A stretch of 64,000 bases of DNA from CBDCKR01 sp964572045 (GTDB lineage: Bacteria > Gemmatimonadota > Gemmatimonadetes > Longimicrobiales > Gaopeijiaceae). Positions 45,050-51,783 of this stretch are shown piece after piece (within the stretch, counting starts at the first letter, position 1; the number at the start of each line of letters is the position of its first letter). The notes under the pieces are model-generated. The model did no database searches, was not told the DNA's origin, and saw only the letters and a program-made list of their open reading frames with translations. Made by a program: the position numbers and the translations under genes. The stretch lies in the NCBI GenBank assembly GCA_964572045.1, contig CAZNEI010000008.1, positions 1 to 64,000 of the forward strand, written 5' to 3'.

Positions 45050-45373
45050 TGATAGGGTCCTCTCATCGTCATTCTCATGTTGCACGGACGTGGGTCTTGA
45101 GGCCCGAGGACCGGATTTCGCCACTAATTCTCTATACATCCGGTCCCCGCGTCCACCGCCGCTCCTCTCGACAGGCTCGGCCCTCGCCGACCGAGAAGCT
45201 CACAATCCAGAGCCCTGACGAAGCGGATTCCCTACCGAGCAAGCTCGGATCGATTCGCCGGCTTGGCCGGCCTTGCCAGGGGAAGCCTTCGTGTCATACT
45301 CCAAGGTCGCACAGCCGGGAACTGTTCCGCGGAAGCCCGGTCCGATGCGACCGATTAGCTTAGGCGAGCGACG
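45050..45373. promoter_or_regulatory. divergent region of pckA and the BamA-like gene with inverted repeat
   Basis: The spacer is divergent. GGACCGGAT (45108-45116) and ATCCGGTCC (45138-45146) form a perfect 9-bp inverted repeat around an AT-rich centre (ACTAATTCTCTATAC), which reads on the minus strand as a possible -10 for pckA. An operator or 5'-leader hairpin is plausible. Confidence 0.45.
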
Positions 45374-45403
45374 GTGAGTGTCAAACAATGCGACCAGATG
45401 CCC

Positions 45404-47155
45404 ATGGCCCGAAAGCTCATTAGAGGGCTGGTCCTCCTTGCTGGCTTTACTGCGCCTGGAGCGGTCCACCTCGAAGGACAGACGTGCCCGCACGGCCGGA
45501 TTTCCTTCATCTTCATCAACAGTCACCCCGTCTTCGACACGGCAAACTTCGGCAACGGGAAGTCTTTCGGGTGGCTCTTCAATTTCGCCAACTGGCTCCA
45601 CATGGAGACCGACGAAGACGTCATCGAGGGGGAGCTGCTCTTCGGCGTGGGCGACTGCTACGATCCCTTCCTCGTCGCAGAGTCCGAGAGGATCATTCGT
45701 CAGCTGGACTTCATTGCGCGGGTCGACGTCTTCGCGGTGCCCCAGGATGATGGCTCTGTGCACATCGTCGTCGATACACAGGACGAATGGACCCTCCAGG
45801 TCACGGCCCGGGCGCGCTTCGACGAGGGCTTCGAGTTCAACGGGATGGACGTCGCCGAGGAGAACGTGTTGGGCAGAGGGGTGGCTGCTCGCGCGTTTTA
45901 TCGAGAACGGCGCGAGGCGCGGGAAATCGGTGGGGCGATCCAGACCATACAGTTCATGGGGACCCGTTGGGATGCACAGCTCCGCGCGGGAGAAACCCGA
46001 GTCGGTCCCTTCTTCCAGCAGGCCTTCGTATATCCGTTTGTGGGCGAAGTGGGGCGGTACACCGCCACGCAGTTCTACAGCAGGCGAGAGGATGGCTTTG
46101 CCTACAGCCTGCCGGACGGTGGCACCTACACGCACATCGTGACCCCTTTCGTCAGAAAACGGGGAGCGCTGACCGTGGGCACCCGTCTAGGAGAAGCCGG
46201 CCGGCTCACCACCCTCGGACTCGGGGTCTCCCGAGATGACCTCGATTTCACACCCTTCGAGGGTGGGCCCGAAGCCGTTCGCAATCGCGACTTCGCCAAC
46301 GGCGAGCCAGCCCCGCCCGAGCTGGCCGCATTCACATCGGGACAGACCCGTGGCAGCGCCGTCACCCGCCTCAGCATCATGCTCGGGCGGAGGAACCTGC
46401 GGTTCGAGCGGAGAGCCGGTCTCGACGCCCTCCGCGGCGTCCAGGATGTTCCGGTGGGCGGAGAGGCTTCGCTGACGCTCGGTCGAAGCATCGGGTTTCT
46501 CGCTTCGGAGGCAGGCCGGGAGGAGAACGACTTTCTCGGGCGCATCCGTACTTTCGGATCGGTGGCGCCGGGCCGCTGGGTCCTCGCGGCAGGCCTGGGC
46601 TTCGAGGTGCGCAGGATTCTCGACGGCCCCGAGCAGGGATGGCGCGACGCCATCGGCGAGTTCGACGTCTACGCGTATTGGCAGCCAACGGAGGTCGGTC
46701 GACATACGCTCTTTGCGCGGTTCTCCGGGGCCGCTGGCTGGTCGATGACCACTCCGTTCCAGGTGACCCTGGGAGGTCCGTTCAACCTCCGGGGGTACGG
46801 GCTGGACCGCGCCCCGGGCGGCCGTCGGGTCGTGGGGTCGCTCGAGGATCGGATTTTCCTTGTCTCCCCGGGCTCCGGACTCTTCGACCTCGGGGCCACG
46901 GTGTTCGCCGACATCGGATCTGTCTGGGAGGGCGGCGCCCCGTTCGGAGCTGACTCGGGCCTCGGCGCGAGCGTCGGAGCTGGACTCCGCGTCGGCTTTC
47001 CTGCTGGCACCCACGGAGTGATCAGAATCGATCTCGCCGCGCCGGTGACGGGACCCGACGCATTCACGAAGCCCGTCTTCCGGATCACGGCGGCGGAGCT
47101 GCTCGGTCTGCTTCAAGGATTCCAGGATCCGCAGCTCAGCCGAAGCAGTCGTTAG
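45404..47155 (+). CDS. BamA/TamA-like outer-membrane beta-barrel protein
   Basis: 583 aa from the ATG at 45404 (MARKLIRGLVLLAGFTAPGAVHLEGQTC, a signal peptide ending before QTC); ATG 45398 and GTG 45374 are alternatives. After about 110 residues of a POTRA-like module (ESERIIRQLDFIARVDVFAVPQDDGSVHIVVDTQDEWTL) the rest alternates hydrophobic and polar residues as in a barrel. It includes GGPFNLRGYGLDRAPGGRRVVGSLEDRIF and a terminal KPVFRITAAELLGLLQ region. Only one POTRA-like repeat is evident, so it is a surface-antigen family member rather than BamA itself. Confidence 0.78.
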   Translation: MARKLIRGLVLLAGFTAPGAVHLEGQTCPHGRISFIFINSHPVFDTANFGNGKSFGWLFNFANWLHMETDEDVIEGELLFGVGDCYDPFLVAESERIIRQLDFIARVDVFAVPQDDGSVHIVVDTQDEWTLQVTARARFDEGFEFNGMDVAEENVLGRGVAARAFYRERREAREIGGAIQTIQFMGTRWDAQLRAGETRVGPFFQQAFVYPFVGEVGRYTATQFYSRREDGFAYSLPDGGTYTHIVTPFVRKRGALTVGTRLGEAGRLTTLGLGVSRDDLDFTPFEGGPEAVRNRDFANGEPAPPELAAFTSGQTRGSAVTRLSIMLGRRNLRFERRAGLDALRGVQDVPVGGEASLTLGRSIGFLASEAGREENDFLGRIRTFGSVAPGRWVLAAGLGFEVRRILDGPEQGWRDAIGEFDVYAYWQPTEVGRHTLFARFSGAAGWSMTTPFQVTLGGPFNLRGYGLDRAPGGRRVVGSLEDRIFLVSPGSGLFDLGATVFADIGSVWEGGAPFGADSGLGASVGAGLRVGFPAGTHGVIRIDLAAPVTGPDAFTKPVFRITAAELLGLLQGFQDPQLSRSSR

Positions 47156-47365
47156 CCGTCGGGCGCGTTTGCCGCCCGCGTCGGGAGCAGTCCCGCTCGC
47201 GACCACCCGACGAAAACGGAGGGTCACCCGCGCCATCAGCGCTCATCCGCCGCTGGACAAAACTAGACCTTTACTCCGGAAACATACTTTTGTAGGTTTG
47301 GTGTTACCCGTTGCCGCGCGTGCTAAGCTGTTTTCGCCTCCTCGTTTAGCGCGTCGGGCAACGGC

Positions 47366-48283
47366 ATGGTCTTTGCCAGCGTCGCGAACCTTCCCCATTC
47401 GAGAGACGGCGCCCGCAACGAAATGTTTTCGACTTCCCGTGGCTTAGATTCCTTCGACCAATACCTGCAAGACGTCGAGGAATACCCACTCATCCAGGAT
47501 CCCGCCGAGGAGCGGGCCCTGGCCCGCCGGGCTCGGGCCGGCGACAGGGAGGCCGCTGAGCGCCTCGTCACGGCCAACCTGCGGTTCGTCATCTCCTACG
47601 TGAAAAAGTACCAGGGGCGGGGCTTAGGTCTAGCCGAGCTCGTCTGCATCGGCAACGAGGGTCTGCTCAAGGCGGTAAAGAAGTTCGATCCAGACAAGGG
47701 CGTGAAGTTCATCTCGTACGCCGTCTGGTGGATTCGGCAGACCGTACTACAAGCCCTCGCGGAGCAGACTCGATCCGTCCGCATCCCCTTGAACCAGAAC
47801 TCGAACCTGGCCAAGCTGGCTCGCATCGATACGGCACTGACGCAGCAACTCGGGCGATCGCCGACGATCCAGGAGATCGCTCGCGAGATGGACGAGCCTA
47901 TCGATACGATCCGTGCGCTCCGTCGCGTCGCGGCGAGCGAGCTGAGCCTCGATGCGCCGATCGATCGGAGCGACGGCAACAGTGCCAGCTTCGGAGAGAG
48001 GTTCGCAGGAGCCGAGGCCATTGACATCGAGGCGGACGTCGAAGCGATCGCCCGACGGGATTTTCTGGAGGTCATGTTCGACAGCTACCTGACCGAGCGG
48101 GAGCGCAAGATCCTATACCTGTACTACGGTCTGGATGATGGTGAGGAGCGGACGCTGGAAGAGATCGGATCGTTGCTCGGCGTCACCCGCGAGCGGATCC
48201 GGCAGATTCGCAACCGGGCATTCGAAAAGCTCCGCGAGAGCCCCCAAGGTGACTCTCTCTCGGGATTCTGGAGCGCGAACTGA
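47366..48283 (+). CDS. second sigma-70 family group-2 sigma factor
   Basis: 305 aa from 47366, or 286 aa from the ATG at 47423 (MFSTSRGLDSFDQYLQDVEEYPLI), which may be the true start; neither has a good ribosome site. Regions 1.2 (DSFDQYLQDVEEYPLIQDP), 2 (VTANLRFVISYVKKYQGRGLGLAELVCIGNEGLLKAVKKFDPDKGVKFISYAVWWIRQTV), 3 and 4 (EERTLEEIGSLLGVTRERIRQIRNRAFEKLRESPQ) are complete. It shares the region 2.4 and 4.2 cores with the factor at 32 kb, so their promoters may overlap. The outer-membrane pseudogene begins immediately after its stop. Confidence 0.93.
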   Translation: MVFASVANLPHSRDGARNEMFSTSRGLDSFDQYLQDVEEYPLIQDPAEERALARRARAGDREAAERLVTANLRFVISYVKKYQGRGLGLAELVCIGNEGLLKAVKKFDPDKGVKFISYAVWWIRQTVLQALAEQTRSVRIPLNQNSNLAKLARIDTALTQQLGRSPTIQEIAREMDEPIDTIRALRRVAASELSLDAPIDRSDGNSASFGERFAGAEAIDIEADVEAIARRDFLEVMFDSYLTERERKILYLYYGLDDGEERTLEEIGSLLGVTRERIRQIRNRAFEKLRESPQGDSLSGFWSAN

Positions 48284-48956
48284 CAGTTGTCGACGCTTGC
48301 CGTTCGGCGACAGGCCACGACGATTGTGCGTCAACGGCATCTGAGCGGGCTGGCTCGCGTGCCCTCCGAGGTTGGACTCGCACTTCGACTCCAGTGGAAC
48401 GAGACCGTTGATTCCGGCAACCAGCTTCCCGGCTCCAGCGCAGCGATGAACACCCTCGCGGGTCTCTTTGCGGACCAGGACTACTCAGACCCGTACTTTC
48501 GTTCAAGCGCACAGCTGAGCTACGGCTGGACCCTGGGCAGCCCCTCATCCACCCTCCGGTTCTCGGGGCTCTGGGAGCGCGATCGCTCAGGGGAAAACGC
48601 CGTCGCTCAGAGCTCAATCGGGAGCGGAATTCATCGGCCCGTCCTGCGAATCAACGACGGAACCGGTTGGGCCCTGGAAGCCACCTATTCGTAAAGGAGC
48701 ACGGCCAAGGGCCTCAAGACCCGGGCAACCGCACGGATCGGTACGTTTGGCAACCAAGGCCATCGATCGCTTTGGTGGCGGTCCAGCTTCGAGCGCCATT
48801 TCAGTACGTTGGCCGCGCGCATGGAGGGGCGTCTGAGTCTCGGATTCTCCTCCGAAGAGACTCCGGTCCAGTCGCTCCACCTGCTGGGAGGACGCCACAC
48901 GCTCCCCGGCCATGCCTACCGGTCCTTTGTCGGGAACCGCCTTGTCAAGGGCCGCC
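48284..48956 (+). pseudogene. outer-membrane barrel protein pseudogene, left part
   Basis: The frame from 48287 (SEVGLALRLQWNETV, FRSSAQLSYGWTLGSPSSTLRFSGLWERD) reads as beta-barrel strands but stops at a TAA at 48692-48694. The same frame then continues with GTFGNQGHRSLWWRSSFERHF and SLHLLGGRHTLPGHAYRSFVGNR, the conserved GGRxTLPGYxYRSFVG turn of this family. The 5' part, including any signal peptide, is missing, and the remnant abuts the sigma gene stop. An IS21 element is inserted at 48957. Confidence 0.78.
48950..48956. repeat. target-site duplication, left
   Basis: GGCCGCC immediately before the IS left end, identical to 50930-50936. Confidence 0.7.
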
Positions 48957-49065
48957 GGAAATCTGACACTTCTGGCCACCGAAAACCTGACACTTTGAGG
49001 TCCGCCCAGCGGAGGGAGCGAAGCGACCGGAGGGGGGCGGACCTGGAGTCTCTGGTGGGCACCCA

Positions 49066-49790
49066 TCACAGGGTCTCTCGATCGCCGGAGCGCTCGGCTG
49101 ACATGGCCCGGGCGGCCGTCGGGTGGATCGCTTTGGAGAGTTCGGCGTGGCGTCGCATCCGGTAGCTGTTGCCGCGGATGTTGACGATATGGCAGCGGTG
49201 GAGCACCCGGTCCAGCGGTTGACGAGCTGGAAGAAGAGGATGGCGCCGCTCCGGGTGACCGGGAGGTAGCCGATCTCGTCGACCACGAGAGGCGCCGGGT
49301 GAGTCAGGGTCTTGAGACGCTGGTTCAGCCGTCCCGCGGCTTGGGCCTCCTCGAGCGAGTCGATCAGGTCGGTCAGGGTGCCGTAGTAGACCCTGCGCCC
49401 GCTCTCTGCCGCGGCAATGGCTAGGCTGATGGCCAGATGCGTTTTGCCGACGCCGGGCGGGCCGAGAAAGACGACGTTCTCCTTGCGCTCCACGAAGCCG
49501 AGCTCGTGGAGCGAGTCGATCTGTTCCCGCTTGACGGAGGGCTGGAAGCTGAAGTCGAAGTCCGCGAGCGTCTTGATGGCCGGAAGCCGGCTCGACCGCA
49601 TCGCCGTCTGCAGGCGGCGGCTGTTACGGAGCGCGATCTGGGCGGAGAGGAGCCGCTCGATCGCCTCGGCTGCGGTCGTGCCTCCGCCGTCCACGCCGAC
49701 CAGGATCTCGTCCAGGGCCTCCAGGGCCCCCGGCATCTTCAGGTCGGCCAGTTGGGCCGCGATCCGCTCACGGCGCGAGAGCGGCTTCAC
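49066..49790 (-). pseudogene. istB: istB transposition helper ATPase, frameshifted
   Basis: GTG start at 49790 overlapping the istA stop. The N-terminal part and P-loop GPPGVGKTHLAISLAIAA are intact, as are VVDEIGYLP (Walker B) and the SGAILFFQLVNR segment. At about 49213 roughly 30 codons (the region that normally reads like TS/N...GDEVMAAAL) are missing. The frame then shifts; the correct C-terminus, LDRVLHRCHIVNIRGNSYRMRRHAELS, continues in another frame to a TGA at 49066-49068. Confidence 0.83.
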
Positions 49791-50784
49791 TGCACGTCCC
49801 CCGTGATCCTGGCGTATGCGGCCAGTGGGCGCTGTTCGACGTCGACGACGGGCGGCAGTGCCGCTGCCCGCGTGCGCGTTGCCCCTTGAGGGTCAGGCTT
49901 CGGCACCACCACCGACCGGTACGGCCAGGGAGTCAAGGGTGTTAGATGCGGTCGCTCCCGTTCGAAGCGGTCCGCGGGCCGCTCCTTCAGCGTGCCGTGG
50001 ATCCGGACGTTGGCGTCTCGGTCGAGCCACCGGAGCACGCGCGCGTTGAGATCGTCGTCAGAGACGAACTCCCGACCATAGAAGAAGCTCTCGCGGATGT
50101 ACCGGATCGGTCGCTCCACCTTGCCCAGTGATGGCTGAAGCGCAGGAACTCCGGGTTCTCGACCAGCCGGCCGCCCTCTGCACGGCCGTCCTCGATGATC
50201 ACCGCCTTCATCTGGTCGAACAGCAGTTCCGACGGGACGCCCCCGAAGTACCGGAACGCCGCCTCCAGCCCTCCCATCACCACCGGCATCGTCTGGCGCT
50301 CGTAGTAGTTCAGCCACATCAGCCGCGAGTAGCCGAGCACCACGATCAGTGCGTGCCGCTTGCCCCATGGCAGCCGGAAGTCTGCAAAGTCCACCTGCCC
50401 CTGGTGGCCCGGAGGGGTCTCGAACCGTTCCACAGGCTCCTCCGGAGGCCGCGGCCGAACCCGTCGCACGTACCGCTTCACCTGGCTGTAGCTGCCCCGA
50501 TAGCCCGCATCCTGAACTTCCTTGAACAGCCGCGTGGCCGTCAGCTTCGGATACTCGGCCAGCCGGACGTCAATGATCGCCTTATAGGGGTCCAGCTTCG
50601 ACGGCACCGGCGGCCTCGGCCGATACCTCACGACTTCCTCGTCCAGATCCCGGTCCAGCTGCCCCGTCGCGATCCAACGATATATCGTGTCGCGGCTCAC
50701 CCCCACATGCCGGGCGATCGGCGCCTTCGTCATCCCCTGCTCCAGGTAGTGGCGCAGAAGAACCCGCTTCTCTCTCCCGATCAT
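49787..50784 (-). pseudogene. istA: istA transposase, frameshifted by a deletion
   Basis: ATG at 50784 (MIGREKRVLLRHYLEQGMTKAPIARHVGVSRDTIYRW). The HTH, first catalytic Asp (GQVDFADFRL) and second Asp (LLFDQMKAV) are intact. At about 50130 a deletion of some 46 bp, judged against the relic at 17.5-18.1 kb, joins FSHHW to GKVERP in a different frame. The C-terminal part (KVERPIRYIRESFFYGREFV to ITGDVQ) with the catalytic Glu is then out of frame. Confidence 0.85.
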
Positions 50785-50929
50785 CGCGTCTCCAGTCCTG
50801 AATGAAGACGCCAGCGTAGAGCACCGTCCGCCCAACCTCACGAACCCTCTCGTCCACCGCCGAGAACAACCCCCGATCAACCCCCCGAGATGTACGACTT
50901 TCGACGGCCACAACTGTCGAATTTTGAAC

Positions 50930-50936
50930 GGCCGCC
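50930..50936. repeat. target-site duplication, right
   Basis: GGCCGCC immediately after the IS right end, identical to 48950-48956. Confidence 0.7.
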
Positions 50937-51218
50937 AACACGCCTCTTATGCCTTCGGATCGAAGCTCACGGCCCATGCTCGCGCCGTGGCTTGCCATTC
51001 GCGCCTTCGCGGCCACCGGCGCCACGCGCCTCTCCTGCGATACCCTGCCGGAGGGTTGGCCCGTTCGCGGCACCGGCGGATTCAAGAGCTCGATGGGAAC
51101 GGGCATCGGTCTAGTAGGATGGAACCTCCTTCACGTCGACGTGGGGCGCGGCCTCGGCGAGAGTGGCGGGTGGGAATTGCTCCCGTCCGTGCGGCGGAGG
51201 CTCTGGGAGTGGCTCTGA
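50937..51218 (+). pseudogene. outer-membrane barrel protein pseudogene, right part
   Basis: From about 50976 the frame reads MLAPWLAIRAFAATGATRL, GTGGFKSSMGTGIGLVGWNLLHVDVGRGLGE and ends GGWELLPSVRRRLWEWL with a terminal hydrophobic residue pattern, the C-terminal barrel strands of the protein whose earlier part lies at 48.3-48.96 kb. Removing the IS plus one duplication (1,980 bp, a multiple of three) does not bring the two parts into frame. At least one extra indel therefore lies near 50937-50975. Confidence 0.75.
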
Positions 51219-51294
51219 CGTCCTGAGCGGGTGGCCCCCCACGGACAACCGGACCCTATCCGGAGATGCACGTGCGAGGGCGACTCCTTCTGCT

Positions 51295-51333
51295 GGCACG
51301 GCCCTGAGGCCCGTCTGTCAGAAGGGCCGTGCC
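51295..51333. terminator. 11-bp perfect stem-loop
   Basis: GGCACGGCCCT (51295-51305) pairs with AGGGCCGTGCC (51323-51333) around a 17-nt loop. It lies in the spacer between the convergent outer-membrane pseudogene and polA; there is no T tract on either strand. Confidence 0.45.
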
Positions 51334-51340
51334 TCCGGCG

Positions 51341-51368
51341 GAGACCGACGGCTGTCGTCGTCGGTCTC
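51341..51368. terminator. 9-bp perfect stem-loop, second of a pair
   Basis: GAGACCGAC (51341-51349) pairs with GTCGGTCTC (51360-51368), 10-nt loop, 7 bp after the preceding stem-loop. Confidence 0.45.
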
Positions 51369-51783
51369 TCCAAGACGGGGTAAGCCGTCTATGACGAGAA
51401 GGCAAGGCTCGTGACCGAGGCAACACCGAAGGTCCGGGAGTCTGAGAACGTGGAGGGCCTGATCGAGCTGACCATGCCCTCCGGGAGCCATGCTGTCCCT
51501 GCTCCCTGGCCCTTGCTGCGAATGCCGGTAGTAGCCTGAGATCTCAGCCTGACGCGCCTCCAACTGTAGAGTGAGAGGGGAATCGTGCCGGACCCCAAAG
51601 AAGTGGTCGGAGGTTCAAGGCCCGGACGGCAGCGCCCCGCTCGCGTCGCAGTTCACGGCGGTGGACGCCGAGGGTACCAGCTCCTCAACGCGGCAGACGG
51701 CATGTTCACCGATGCGCGTACAGCGCCGAAGCTCCGTTGTCCGCTTCCAAGATCTTGGCAAGCCCCGTGGGGAGGGCCACGAC

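Larger units (their letters stand above)
48957..50929. mobile_element. IS21-family insertion sequence, 1,973 bp, with inactive istA and istB
   Basis: It is bounded by a 7-bp duplication GGCCGCC. The ends are imperfect inverted repeats sharing TGACA/CGACA, TTxTGGCC and CGAAA (left 48964-48985; right, read on minus, about 50920-50900), with a second ACA-containing repeat inside, as in IS21 multiple terminal repeats. It encodes istA and istB on the minus strand with a GTGA overlap at 49787-49790. Both genes carry deletions with frameshifts, so the copy cannot move by itself. A 10-bp stem AGGTCCGCCC/GGGCGGACCT (48998-49007, 49035-49044) near the left end may terminate transcription. Confidence 0.85.
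51219..51783. other. spacer after the pseudogene with two strong stem-loops
   Basis: 565 bp between convergent ends. No gene is recognisable. It contains the two hairpins listed separately. Confidence 0.45.

Noticed and set aside
45200..46135. 311-codon minus-strand open frame opposite the BamA-like gene
   Set aside because: Antisense shadow; the plus-strand gene has a signal peptide and barrel features.
47280..47330. AT-rich GGAAACATACTTTTGTAGG as a promoter of the second sigma gene
   Set aside because: Suggestive composition, but I could not pair a -35 and -10 at proper spacing.
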